Shown piece by piece: positions 18,228 to 26,709 of a stretch of 64,000 nucleotides of DNA. Numbering within the stretch: position 1 is the stretch's first letter; each line of letters begins with the position of its first letter. The notes beneath the pieces were generated by a model, which did not search any database, was not told where the DNA came from, and saw only the letters and a list, made by a program, of their open reading frames with translations. Source of the stretch: [Clostridium] citroniae WAL-17108 (GTDB lineage: Bacteria; Bacillota; Clostridia; Lachnospirales; Lachnospiraceae); NCBI RefSeq assembly GCF_000233455.1, contig NZ_JH376420.1, positions 1,311,626 to 1,375,625 on the forward strand, given 5' to 3'. The translations under genes and the position numbers were made by a program.

Positions 18228-19082
18228 TTAGAATCTGCACAAGGTTCTCATTCTGTTTTCGACATAAGGCAAAAGCCTGGCATGGATATACTCCGGCATA
18301 TGGATGATCTTCACAGGATCCATATTTCCTCCATTTTCAGAAACGTACTGTTCCATGGCCTGATAATATTTTCCTAAAAACTCTGTTCCCAGATTAAACT
18401 TGCTGATCCCCTTTGAAAATGCCGCCAGCAGCTGGTCATCCGGTATCCCGCTCCCTCCATGGAGCACCAGGGGAACCTTTGTGACCGACCGTATTTCCTC
18501 CAGTCTTTTTATATCAAGATGAGGTGTATCTATATATTCGCCATGGGCATTTCCAATGGAAATTGCCAGGGAGTCAACCCCTGTCTCTTTGCAAAACAAC
18601 TCCGCCGCATCCGGCTTTGTGTACAGATCTTCCTTTGAGTTATCCGCATCAGAGGCCGCGCCCACATGTCCGATCTCTCCTTCCACAGCCGCCCCCAGCT
18701 CATGGGCCGCCCTCACCACATCCCCGGTTATCTCAATATTCCTCTTAAGTGGATTCACCGACCCGTCCATCATTACGGATCCAAATCCGCAGCGGACCGC
18801 GTTCAGAATCGCTTCCTTCGTGTAATCATGATCCAAATGAAGACCAATAGGCACGGAAACCTCTCCGGCCAGCTCCTTTACCATCTCAGCAAAGCTTTTC
18901 ATACCCGTTGTTTTTTGTATTGACACATGCTCCGGATACAGCATGACAATGGCCGGGGTATTAGCTGCCTGGGCCGCGTATACAACCGCTCTCGCCATGT
19001 TATAGTCCTGACAGATAAATGCGATCACCGCCGTGTTGCATTCCCTGGCTGTCTGTAAAATATTGGTTACCTTCTCATACAT
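18228..19082 (-). CDS. Class II ketose-bisphosphate aldolase (GatY/KbaY/FbaA type)
   Basis: 284 aa from the ATG at 19082 (MYEKVTNIL), supported by AAAGGAAG; the frame is open further upstream but without a ribosome site. Zinc and substrate motifs are visible: LHLDHDYT, VEGEIGHVG, VLHGGSGIPDDQL and KFNLGTEFL. The enzyme cleaves a ketose 1-phosphate or 1,6-bisphosphate to dihydroxyacetone phosphate and an aldehyde. It shares an operon with a sugar kinase and a second aldolase, suggesting that kinase and aldolases act in series on one imported sugar. The exact sugar (tagatose, fructose, sorbose) cannot be read from sequence. Confidence 0.88.
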   Translation of the reverse strand: MYEKVTNILQTARECNTAVIAFICQDYNMARAVVYAAQAANTPAIVMLYPEHVSIQKTTGMKSFAEMVKELAGEVSVPIGLHLDHDYTKEAILNAVRCGFGSVMMDGSVNPLKRNIEITGDVVRAAHELGAAVEGEIGHVGAASDADNSKEDLYTKPDAAELFCKETGVDSLAISIGNAHGEYIDTPHLDIKRLEEIRSVTKVPLVLHGGSGIPDDQLLAAFSKGISKFNLGTEFLGKYYQAMEQYVSENGGNMDPVKIIHMPEYIHARLLPYVENRMRTLCRF

Positions 19083-19120
19083 CTCTGCTTCCTTTCTTAA
19101 CCTTATTTGCTGCGGACCAG

Positions 19121-19162
19121 ATCCTATTTCCTGTTGGCCCAATCTTATTTCCTGTTGGCCAG
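19121..19162. repeat. 21-bp tandem duplication across a stop codon
   Basis: ATCCTATTTCCTGTTGGCCC-type unit at 19121-19141 and again at 19142-19162 with two differences. The right copy contains the last codons and stop of the sugar kinase, so the gene's own 3' end has been duplicated downstream. Confidence 0.75.
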
Positions 19163-20404
19163 CGCCGGCAAGAGACCCCCTGCAAAAAAATCTCCCAGGC
19201 CAACCGTGGTGGGCCTTTTTGCAAACTCCAGATCCCTGCAGGGGATGCAGCAAACCATGGGATCCTCCTCCATTACCTGTTTGCTGAATTCCCTTCCTCT
19301 TTCATTCACATTCCAGGTGCGGATATTCCTGTACTCATCGATTCCAAACTCATCTCCGTACACATATCTTGCAGATGCAAGCATGATCCCGCCTTCCAGG
19401 GCCTCCTTAAGGTCATGGGACCCTGTTCCGTATGCAAGGGCCCATGCATGGGTGTGTATAATAAGAAGGGGAACCTTCAGGGACCGGTAAACACAGCTGA
19501 CCCCATCCAAAACCTGGTCCGGGTCAAGGATCTGTATCCTTTTGCCCACAAAGTCCTGCAGCTCGTCCTCATTCATGCTGATCACATCCAGCACCGGCGC
19601 CAGTTTTCTATGCACCATCCGCCGAAACTCCCCATTGACATAGCATCCGTCCTCCAGGATCACAAACGTCCTGTCCCTGATACCGGCCAGAAGATTAAAT
19701 ACCGTGTCCAGCCTCTTTGTCAGTATGGATGCATCCAGCACTTCGCTGAAGCATGAGAGGAGAAACACATCCGCATCTCCTGCCTGATTCCCAAAGTCCT
19801 CAGCTATCACCATGTTCATGCTGTCCGGATCCCGTGAGATCAGGATCCTGTTGTGGCATGAGGTAGTAAAATCAATGTCATTGACCTGGATATGTACGCC
19901 GGAAGGATACTGAAGGATAATGTGCGGATAAACCTCATCATGGTCCGGCCCCGTTCCTGAATAACATGTAATGCCGGCCGGAAGGAGATCTTCCATATAT
20001 TGATTAAAACAGCACATTCCCAAAGTGCTCTCATATCCTATCTTCCCTATGGCGATCGCCGCCCTGGCAGCGGTCCCTCCAATGGTGATCTTATAAGAGA
20101 AGTTTTTTGCAAACTCCCTGCACAGCCCGCAGTCTTCGGGAATGATCTCACATCCTGTGCCCTGCCTCATGCAGGAAAGGATCTCAATCATTAGACCCTT
20201 CATGGACTCTATCCGTTCTGTGTCCCCTGCCTGTCCCACGCCATTCAGCCCCACGCTATCCAGTTCCCCGGCATGGATCTCACATTCTTCCATCAGATGC
20301 TCCATGGAGGAAAGATTCCATTCCAGTTCATAATCCACACACGCGTGAAACCCCAATGCTATTTTTTGCTTTTTATTTCCATCCATATGTCTGCTGCAGG
20401 TCAT
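19145..20404 (-). CDS. ADP-dependent phosphofructokinase/glucokinase-like sugar kinase
   Basis: 419 aa, ribokinase superfamily. Features fit the ADP-dependent PFK/GK family better than plain PfkB: large size, SYKITIGGTAARAAIAIGKIGYE, the SMNEDELQDFVG acidic segment, and the catalytic TTVGLGDFFAGG near the C-terminus with Asp as base. It would phosphorylate a sugar or sugar phosphate before aldol cleavage. The start overlaps the stop of the upstream aldolase by 4 bp (ATGA), implying translational coupling. ADP as donor is inferred only from family pattern. A tandem duplication lies at its stop. Confidence 0.7.
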   Translation of the reverse strand: MTCSRHMDGNKKQKIALGFHACVDYELEWNLSSMEHLMEECEIHAGELDSVGLNGVGQAGDTERIESMKGLMIEILSCMRQGTGCEIIPEDCGLCREFAKNFSYKITIGGTAARAAIAIGKIGYESTLGMCCFNQYMEDLLPAGITCYSGTGPDHDEVYPHIILQYPSGVHIQVNDIDFTTSCHNRILISRDPDSMNMVIAEDFGNQAGDADVFLLSCFSEVLDASILTKRLDTVFNLLAGIRDRTFVILEDGCYVNGEFRRMVHRKLAPVLDVISMNEDELQDFVGKRIQILDPDQVLDGVSCVYRSLKVPLLIIHTHAWALAYGTGSHDLKEALEGGIMLASARYVYGDEFGIDEYRNIRTWNVNERGREFSKQVMEEDPMVCCIPCRDLEFAKRPTTVGLGDFFAGGLLPALANRK

Positions 20405-21267
20405 CGATATAAGGAGGCCTTCCCTGCGGAGTGGAACAGTTCGATCTTCTGACCCGCCACCTTCCTCAAAGCCTCAATACAGGGAGGATATATGGCATTT
20501 GGTTCCCTTAATGACCGGTCAGCCAGGACTTCCCTGCACTTCTCGTAGAAGGGAGCTTTGATATCACTTGAAATATTGACCTTATTGATTCCATGGCACA
20601 CGGCTGCCTCGATCTCGCTGTCCGGGTTGGATGAACCTCCGTGAAGCACCAGCGGCACATCGGCCACTTTCTTGATCTCATCCAGTATATCGATTCTGAG
20701 TTTGGGTTCAAATCCCTTTGGATACAGCCCATGGCTGGTTCCGATGGCAATCGCCAATGCGTCAATTCCTGTTTCCTTTATAAACCGCTCCGCGTCCTCC
20801 GGATCCGTGTAGCGGATCTCGTTGGTTCCTGTCTCAATGGAATCCGTATTGCCGATGGTTCCCAGTTCCCCCTCAACCGATACGTAATCCGCTGATGCAT
20901 GGGCTGTCTCGCATACCTTTTTGCAAAGTGCGATATTTTCCTCAAAGGGCAGCAGCGATGCATCGATCATAACAGAGGTAAAGCCCAAACTAATAGCCTT
21001 TACGCAGTCCTCGTAGGAGCCGCCGTGATCCAGATGAATGCACACAGGAACCGGGGCATGATTCGCTTCATCGATCACTGCTTTGATAAAAGAATTCTGT
21101 ACAAATGATAATTCATCCGGATGAATGGCCACAATGACCGGTGAATCCTGGGCAACGGATTCCTGGATCACCCCGGTAAGAATCATGTTGCTGGATGTGT
21201 TAAAGGCCGGTACTGCAAAATTGTTCTCTTTCGCGACTGCCAAAATGTCTTTCATGTTTACAAGCAT
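20401..21267 (-). CDS. Class II ketose-bisphosphate aldolase, second copy
   Basis: 288 aa, first gene of the locus. It shows FAVPAFNTSS, zinc-ligand CIHLDHGGSYED, VEGELGTIGN, AIGTSHGLYPKG and LVLHGGSSNPDSE, with KVNISSDIKAPF as the phosphate-binding strand. It is clearly diverged from the aldolase at 18228-19082. The two may have different stereochemistry or form an unequal pair, as some GatY/GatZ-type proteins do. A consensus promoter lies upstream with two short palindromes that may bind the RpiR regulator. Confidence 0.88.
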   Translation of the reverse strand: MLVNMKDILAVAKENNFAVPAFNTSSNMILTGVIQESVAQDSPVIVAIHPDELSFVQNSFIKAVIDEANHAPVPVCIHLDHGGSYEDCVKAISLGFTSVMIDASLLPFEENIALCKKVCETAHASADYVSVEGELGTIGNTDSIETGTNEIRYTDPEDAERFIKETGIDALAIAIGTSHGLYPKGFEPKLRIDILDEIKKVADVPLVLHGGSSNPDSEIEAAVCHGINKVNISSDIKAPFYEKCREVLADRSLREPNAIYPPCIEALRKVAGQKIELFHSAGKASLYR

Positions 21268-21324
21268 CTCTTCTATCCTCCTGATTGTCTCTGACCCTAA
21301 GCCATAAATTGTTTTCTTAGCTAT

Positions 21325-21352
21325 ATTATATTGCTATGAAATAAAATGTCAA
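21325..21352 (-). promoter_or_regulatory. Consensus promoter of the aldolase-kinase-importer locus
   Basis: Minus strand TTGACA (21352-21347), 16-bp spacer, TATAAT (21330-21325). Both hexamers match consensus perfectly, so tight repression is likely. Confidence 0.8.
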
Positions 21353-21365
21353 TATTTTTTTGTAA

Positions 21366-21402
21366 TGAAATTTCTTTTCAGTCAATATATTGAAATTTTT
21401 CA
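21366..21402. promoter_or_regulatory. Two TGAAA-n-TTTCA palindromes, candidate RpiR operators
   Basis: TGAAA TTTCT TTTCA at 21366-21380 and TGAAA TT TTTCA at 21391-21402 lie just upstream of the -35 box. Spacing differs, so this is a suggestion only. Confidence 0.35.
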
Positions 21403-21534
21403 TTCAAATTTGTGCACAACTACGAAGCACAAGCCCCCTCCGTCAATTATGACCAATGAAACAGCCCGCAGCAAACCAGGCCTCGGTTAAACTCCGTTAA
21501 AATAACGGTTGGTAAAATAAAGGACATTTGCCCC

Positions 21535-21563
21535 TTGTCATCTAGTATTGAATACTATATAAT
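21535..21563 (+). promoter_or_regulatory. Promoter of the DUF1836 gene
   Basis: TTGTCA (21535-21540), 17-bp spacer, TATAAT (21558-21563), about 40 bp before the start codon. Confidence 0.75.
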
Positions 21564-21604
21564 AGATATAGCAATGTGATTTTAAAGACAGAGGTGACTG
21601 ACAG

Positions 21605-22222
21605 ATGAAGACAAATGAAGAACGCGTTCGGGATCTGCTGGCCTATCTGGGAGGCCTGTCCCATGTTAAGCCGGAAGATATACCTGACATTGATTTATAT
21701 ATGGACCAGGTTACTACCTTTATGGAAAGCCATTTAAAAGACATGCGGCGGCACCCTGAGGACAAGGTCCTGACCAAGACCATGATCAACAACTATGCCA
21801 AGAACAACCTGCTCCCTCCGCCCGTTAAGAAGAAGTATTCCAAGGACCACATGCTCATGCTGATATTTATCTATTATTTCAAGAGCCTGCTATCCTTTCA
21901 TGATATTGAGGAACTGTTCCGCCCCATCACATCCAGACACTTTTCAGGCAAGGATTCGCCCCTGTCCCTGGAGGATATTTATACCGAGGTATTTACCCTG
22001 GAAAAGGGTGAGATGGGCAACCTGATGAAGGATGTCACCGCCAAGTTCGCCCGTTCCCGCAAGACCTTCCAGGACGTGCCGGTGGATGAGGAGGATAAGA
22101 ATTATCTGCAGCTTTTTTCATTCATATGTGAGTTGTCCTTTGATGTCTATCTGAAGACGCAGATGATCGAGATGATCGCAGACCAGCTGCGGGAGGAAAA
22201 CCCGCCGCAGCGTAAGAAATAA
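21605..22222 (+). CDS. DUF1836 domain-containing protein
   Basis: 205 aa. The N-terminal half has the DUF1836 pattern, including VLTKTMINNYAKNNLLPPPVKKKYSKDHMLMLIFIYYFK. This resembles a MerR-like winged helix (pathway to a Y-K-x-H segment) and suggests DNA binding. It is common in Firmicutes, often near sporulation or stress genes, with no demonstrated function. It is transcribed alone from a good promoter, with a strong terminator after it. The start codon ATG at 21605 is preceded by AGAGGTGACTGAC. Confidence 0.85.
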   Translation: MKTNEERVRDLLAYLGGLSHVKPEDIPDIDLYMDQVTTFMESHLKDMRRHPEDKVLTKTMINNYAKNNLLPPPVKKKYSKDHMLMLIFIYYFKSLLSFHDIEELFRPITSRHFSGKDSPLSLEDIYTEVFTLEKGEMGNLMKDVTAKFARSRKTFQDVPVDEEDKNYLQLFSFICELSFDVYLKTQMIEMIADQLREENPPQRKK

Positions 22223-22275
22223 GACGCAAATTAACGATAGAATCAATTTAACGATAGATTCAGATCAATAAAAGA

Positions 22276-22322
22276 AGAACGGATATTCCAGCCTCTCATC
22301 CGGCGGATTATCCGTTCTTTTC
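22276..22322 (+). terminator. Terminator after the DUF1836 gene
   Basis: Perfect 10-bp stem AGAACGGATA (22276-22285) / TATCCGTTCT (22309-22318), followed by a short T-run. Confidence 0.85.
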
Positions 22323-22356
22323 ATGCTCTAAAGGTTTCGTGTTTTAATACATCTGC

Positions 22357-22677
22357 CTATTCTTTATTCTCCGGCTCCCCTGTTCCACAGTCCACCTGGA
22401 GCCTGGAAAATACCATGTCATATCCATCGCTTCCATAATTCAGGGACCGGTTCACCCTGCTGATGGTTGCTGTGGATGCTCCTGTCTTGTCCGCAATCTC
22501 CAAGTACGTTTTGCCCTCTCTCAGCATCTTGGCAACCTCATAGCGCTGTGACAGTGACAGCAGCTCATTGATCGTACATACGTCCTCGAAGAATTTATAA
22601 CACTCCTCCGGACTTTTAAGCGTAAGTATGGCATCAAATAAATGGTCCACTGCATCCGTTTTAATCTTTTTGTTCAT
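22357..22677 (-). CDS. YerC/YecD family TrpR-like regulator
   Basis: 106 aa. The TrpR-superfamily helix-turn-helix is clear: LLSLSQRYEVAKMLREGKTYLEIADKTGASTATISRVNRSL, with the DAILTLKSPEECYKFFEDVCTINEL lead-in typical of YerC/YecD. It is a small cytoplasmic DNA-binding protein whose targets are unknown; in Bacillus the relative sits beside pcrB/pcrA. The large hairpin element at 22720-22865 lies in its upstream region and could contain its promoter or interfere with it. Confidence 0.9.
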   Translation of the reverse strand: MNKKIKTDAVDHLFDAILTLKSPEECYKFFEDVCTINELLSLSQRYEVAKMLREGKTYLEIADKTGASTATISRVNRSLNYGSDGYDMVFSRLQVDCGTGEPENKE

Positions 22678-22719
22678 GTCCTGGTTCTCTCTCCTTATGT
22701 TTCATACGGTCTGGGGTAT

Positions 22720-22865
22720 GTTTGAACATTACTTTTGTCATCTGTGCGCCCCGCTTAATGGGAGATCTGGCCCAAATGAACGCGGCGCAGGGAGCTGCGT
22801 CAAATGAGTTTGGGCCAAATATACCGCGAAGCGGGACATACAGATGACGGAAATGGATTTCAAAC
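22720..22865. repeat. 146-bp near-palindromic element
   Basis: The whole stretch folds on itself. Outer arms are GTTTGAA (22720) and TTCAAAC (to 22865); then come GTCATCTGT 22737-22745 with ACAGATGAC 22840-22848, and CCCGCTT with AAGCGGG. An inner perfect TGGCCCAAA 22768-22776 / TTTGGGCCA 22809-22817 encloses a GC-rich GCGCAGGGAGCTGCG tip. There is no coding potential. It resembles a MITE or large structured RNA. Confidence 0.7.
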
Positions 22866-23055
22866 ACTCCCGCTCCCCCGGGCCGCATGTGTTTTTAGAA
22901 TAATTGCCCCTCATATAAAGGCACAGGCCATATAAGCCTCATACTTATTCATTTTAGCATATTAAAGTTTGAAAGTCCATATGTGACATCACTTTTTCAA
23001 TGTGAAGTTTTAGAGTGTGCTCAGGGGTGCTTAGGGCAGGATCGTGGCACTGCCG

Positions 23056-23892
23056 CTATTCCATTTTTTCCGCCGGGACCCACACCTCAAAATACCTGGT
23101 AAACACCCCATCCTCATGTATACGCATCAACAGCCGCCCGATCAGTGATTCCGTGATCTCATACCCCATATCCCATATTGGCAGCAGCACCTGCTCATAA
23201 AGACATTTGGTAAATGTATTCCTCCCATAAGCTTTAAACACCGTATACAGGCACTGCCTGGAAGGACAATATTCAACATGTTCCTCCATGGACAAGGCAA
23301 GGTCCCTCACTCTGTCCGTGGGTACGGAAAACCCCCAGATATACTCGATCCCTTCCTTTTTTCCAGGATCAAGTCCATATCCTGGGATTTGAAAGGTAGC
23401 CCTTGCAATGGGCATACTGTCCAGCCACTGTGTAATATCCGGCAGCCCGCCTTCGCCTTTGGCCATGGATGTGAAGTCATTGTTCCGGCGGTATGGATCA
23501 AAAAAGATCCTGGGGCTTTTGTCCGCCTTAAATTTGCCCAAATGGTCCTTATGCCTGTTGATCCGGTCCTTCTCACTGTGCAGTTCATCCAAGATATCCT
23601 GATAATGCTGGATCAGGTTCAAAAGTTTTCTCTCCTGGTCTGCAAATCTGGCATTCATTTTCTGGAAATCATCCCGGTTGATCATCTCCTCTATTTCTGC
23701 ATTTGAGAACTCAAAGGAGCGCAGATAACGGCTGTCCAACAGAAAATTCACATCCCATGCATCATAATATCTGTAATTGCTTTTACTGTCCTTGCTGGGA
23801 GTTACAAACCCACACTCCTCAAAATAATGCAGAGTCTGTATAGGTATCCCCAATAATTTAGAGATCGTGCCGATCTTGTACTTTTCTTCCAT
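23056..23892 (-). CDS. MerR family transcriptional regulator with effector domain
   Basis: 278 aa from the ATG at 23892 (MEEKYKIGTIS), with AGAGGAAG upstream. The N-terminal MerR winged helix (about 1-75: YKIGTISKLLGIPIQTLHYFEECGFVTP ... NYRYYDAWDVNFL) is followed by the dimerisation coiled coil (about 85-125). A GyrI-like ligand domain comes last (CPSRQCLYTVFKAYGRNTFTK ... FEVWVPAEKME). It is divergent from the flavoprotein gene at 24195 and probably controls it. The first residues of the open frame upstream of 23892 are not translated convincingly. Confidence 0.9.
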   Translation of the reverse strand: MEEKYKIGTISKLLGIPIQTLHYFEECGFVTPSKDSKSNYRYYDAWDVNFLLDSRYLRSFEFSNAEIEEMINRDDFQKMNARFADQERKLLNLIQHYQDILDELHSEKDRINRHKDHLGKFKADKSPRIFFDPYRRNNDFTSMAKGEGGLPDITQWLDSMPIARATFQIPGYGLDPGKKEGIEYIWGFSVPTDRVRDLALSMEEHVEYCPSRQCLYTVFKAYGRNTFTKCLYEQVLLPIWDMGYEITESLIGRLLMRIHEDGVFTRYFEVWVPAEKME

Positions 23893-24112
23893 TGTCTTCC
23901 TCTTTCCCCAAAACAAAATCCCGGCGGCATAATAAAACCTGATACCCACCATAGGGTTTTCAGTCATGGATCTTTATAAGTTAGACTTAGTATACAATAG
24001 AACTCATATTTTGTTAAGAAAATCACATTGTTTTTTGTTGGATTTTCCCCATAAGATTGGGATTGACTTAACAGAAACCATAAGGTTTATACTCCTTTCA
24101 ACCAATGTGCAG

Positions 24113-24172
24113 GCTCGGAGTCTCCCCGGCGCCCCCGCAAATCTGAGTGCCGGGAGACTCCGGGAGTACACC
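24113..24172. repeat. Short MITE-like palindrome (copy 2)
   Basis: GCTCGGAGTCTCCCCGGC (24113-24130) faces GCCGGGAGACTCCGGGAG (ending 24166), followed by TACACC. Positions 24134-24172 match the reverse complement of 17991-18029 (CCCGCAAATCTGAGT then GGAGACTCC and GAGTACACC). It is a deletion derivative of the element beside the RpiR gene, again directly upstream of a gene. Confidence 0.7.
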
Positions 24173-24194
24173 AATTAAACCAGGAGGATTCCAT

Positions 24195-26126
24195 ATGAAA
24201 GCAGAACGTATTTTTACACCCTATCACATAGGAAACTGTGAAATTCCTAACCGTCTCGTAGTCCCGGCCATGGTCGCCAACATGTGCCCTGACGGAAATG
24301 CCACCGAACAGTATATTCGCTATCATGAAGAAAAAGCAAAGGGCGGCTGGGGATTGATCATCACTGAGGATTACAGGATCAATGAACATGCAGCCGGCTA
24401 TCCGGCTGTGGCCGGTCTGTGGAAGGAGGAGCAGATATCAAGCCACCAAAAGCTGACCGATGCCATCCATCGTCATGGTTCAAAGATCTTCTGTCAGATA
24501 TATCATGCCGGACGCCAGGCAAACCGCCATGTCAACGGCGGGATACAGCCCGTGTCATGTTCTCCTGTTCCCTGTCCCTGGAACAAAGAGATCCCCCGTG
24601 AACTGACAACGGAGGATATCCGGCAGCTGGTGAAGGACTTTGGAACAACCGCCCTAAATGCCAGGAAGGCCGGTTTTGACGGAGTGGAGATCCACGCAGC
24701 CCACGGGTATCTGATCCATGAATTCCTGTCTCCTAACTGCAACCACAGGATTGATGAATACGGCGGGACCTATGACAACCGGATGCGTTTCCTCCGCGAA
24801 GTTTTCAGCGAAATCAGAACACAGGCAGGTCCTGATTATCCGGTGATCATCCGATTCTCCGCCCAGGAAAATTCCGAAGGCGGGCGGGGCATGAGCGAAA
24901 GCCGCCAAATGCTGCGGGATATGGAGGAAATGGGGGCTGATGCCATCCACCTGTCCAATGGCATGTACGGCGTCCGCTCCTCTCTTGGAATAGTGGCCTC
25001 CTTTTTCCAGCATCACGGCTGGAACGCTGATTTTGCCGCTGAGGCAAAGAGCTTTCTCCATATTCCTGTCATCACCGTAGGGCGCATTTCAGATCCATGT
25101 ATGGCGGAGGATATCATTGTCTCAGGCAAGGCGGATTTTGTTGCCATGGGACGCGCTTCCCTGGCAGACCCCCATTGGCCAAAAAAGGCCAGGAGTGGAT
25201 GCAATAATGAGATCCGTCAATGTATCGGATGCCTCCAGGGGTGCACGGCTTCCACCTACCAGGGCGTGCCGATCTACTGTATGGTCAACCCGGAATTGGG
25301 CCATGAGTTTGAACTGGATTACTCCCAAACGCCCTCTGCCAAAAAAATATTCATTGTAGGCGCGGGAATCGCGGGAATGGAAGCAGCCAGGGGAGCCGCA
25401 CTCAAAGGGCACCAGGTTGAGCTGTTTGAAAAGAACAGCACCGTGGGAGGACAGTTTATTTCCGCCGCCTATCCCCCCTACAAAGGAGAATTTGCCACCT
25501 ATACGGCATGGCTGTACCGGGAAATCAAAAAGCATGACAATATCCACCTGCACCTTAACACAGAGCTGACCGCCCGCATGGTAAGGTCCGCAAAGCCGGA
25601 TAAGGTCATCCTGGCAACAGGCGCAAAGCCAATTATCCCCCAGGTTCCTGGAATCCACAATAAAAATGTGGTCCTGGCAGAGGACGTCCTTTTGGGAAAA
25701 TCCGACACCGGCATGAATGTCCTGGTGGCAGGAGGAGGAATGGTGGGCTCTGAGACAGCTGCTTATCTGGGAATGCAGTGCAAATCAAAGGTTACCGTTA
25801 TTGAGATGAGGGATGAGATTGCCCTTGACATGGAGGCAGGCATCCGCGATGACCTGAAGGACTGTCTGAGACGCTGTTACGTTGATATCCTGACCGGGAC
25901 CAGCCTGGCAGGCGTCACAGAAGAAGGCGCGCTGGTCAAACAGGGCCATACCGTCACGCTGTTGCCCTGCGATACCATTGTGCTGGCCATCGGAACCCGG
26001 GCATTCTGTCCGCTTAAAGATGAACTGGAGGGTATCTGTGAAACAGTGACGGTGGGCGATGCCGTAAAAGCCCGGCAGGCGATCCAGGCTTCCAGTGAAG
26101 GTTTTTATGCCGGATATCATGGGTAA
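24195..26126 (+). CDS. NADH:flavin oxidoreductase / 2,4-dienoyl-CoA reductase-like flavoprotein
   Basis: 643 aa from the ATG at 24195 (MKAERIFTPYHIG), with AGGAGG 6 nt upstream. An old-yellow-enzyme TIM barrel (about 1-330; FDGVEIHAAHGYLIHEFLSP, FVAMGRASLADP) binds FMN. A Cys cluster CIGCLQGC...C carries 4Fe-4S. The C-terminal half has two Rossmann folds (FIVGAGIAGMEAARGAALKG for FAD, VLVAGGGMVGSETAAYLG for NAD(P)H). The family includes 2,4-dienoyl-CoA reductase, trimethylamine dehydrogenase and the BaiCD/BaiH bile-acid and enoate reductases. The substrate cannot be named here. It is divergent from a MerR regulator. Confidence 0.88.
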   Translation: MKAERIFTPYHIGNCEIPNRLVVPAMVANMCPDGNATEQYIRYHEEKAKGGWGLIITEDYRINEHAAGYPAVAGLWKEEQISSHQKLTDAIHRHGSKIFCQIYHAGRQANRHVNGGIQPVSCSPVPCPWNKEIPRELTTEDIRQLVKDFGTTALNARKAGFDGVEIHAAHGYLIHEFLSPNCNHRIDEYGGTYDNRMRFLREVFSEIRTQAGPDYPVIIRFSAQENSEGGRGMSESRQMLRDMEEMGADAIHLSNGMYGVRSSLGIVASFFQHHGWNADFAAEAKSFLHIPVITVGRISDPCMAEDIIVSGKADFVAMGRASLADPHWPKKARSGCNNEIRQCIGCLQGCTASTYQGVPIYCMVNPELGHEFELDYSQTPSAKKIFIVGAGIAGMEAARGAALKGHQVELFEKNSTVGGQFISAAYPPYKGEFATYTAWLYREIKKHDNIHLHLNTELTARMVRSAKPDKVILATGAKPIIPQVPGIHNKNVVLAEDVLLGKSDTGMNVLVAGGGMVGSETAAYLGMQCKSKVTVIEMRDEIALDMEAGIRDDLKDCLRRCYVDILTGTSLAGVTEEGALVKQGHTVTLLPCDTIVLAIGTRAFCPLKDELEGICETVTVGDAVKARQAIQASSEGFYAGYHG

Positions 26127-26200
26127 TGCCTGGTCAATAGATTCAAATCCATACAGGCGTTTACAGTCCATATATAAAACAAAAAATGAGGAAAATACAT

Positions 26201-26629
26201 ATGATAGGAAAACAACATTTTGGCCGGATCATCAATTTTTTAATCAACATAGCCCTGGGACTGGTTTTGACCTATGTGGGCTTATCCATAGCCGGCGCCA
26301 TAACCTCCCTGGCATTTATACAGAGTTTTGTGGTCAGTATGGCCGTGGGGTATACAATCTGTGATCTGATCCCGGCTCCTGCATGGGGGCAGATGTTTAC
26401 AGAGCGGATCGGAATTAAAAACAGGCTGGGATGCCATCTGGTATCCACAGCCATCGGAGGTCTTGTACTGATCACCTGTATTAGTTTTTTCTGCCAGTTT
26501 GTGGCAGTTGGCGGCGCCATACTGGCGGTATGGCCCCATGCCCTGCCGTGTCTTCTGATGTCCGGTTATATGGTGCTCATTATTTTCATGCCGGTATGCG
26601 AACGGATTGCCGGTATCCTGACTCATTGA
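26201..26629 (+). CDS. DUF2798-like small membrane protein
   Basis: 142 aa from the second ATG at 26201, which has GAGG at good distance; the ATG at 26186 has none. Four hydrophobic segments (roughly 10-32, 40-58, 85-108, 115-135) carry the motif pattern of DUF2798 (NALVMSFVMSLV-like here as SFVVSMAVGYTICDLIPA). It lies about 75 bp downstream of the flavoprotein on the same strand and may be co-transcribed with it. Function unknown. Confidence 0.6.
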   Translation: MIGKQHFGRIINFLINIALGLVLTYVGLSIAGAITSLAFIQSFVVSMAVGYTICDLIPAPAWGQMFTERIGIKNRLGCHLVSTAIGGLVLITCISFFCQFVAVGGAILAVWPHALPCLLMSGYMVLIIFMPVCERIAGILTH

Positions 26630-26709
26630 TCCTTATTTAGATTTGCATCACTGCTGCATGGCTGCATGGCATTAGATCGCATTGCATGGCATTGCATTAT
26701 ATATCATTC

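Noticed and set aside
22661..22888. 75-codon frame upstream of the TrpR-like gene
   Set aside because: It runs through the 146-bp palindrome and has no ribosome site; the hairpin explains the sequence.
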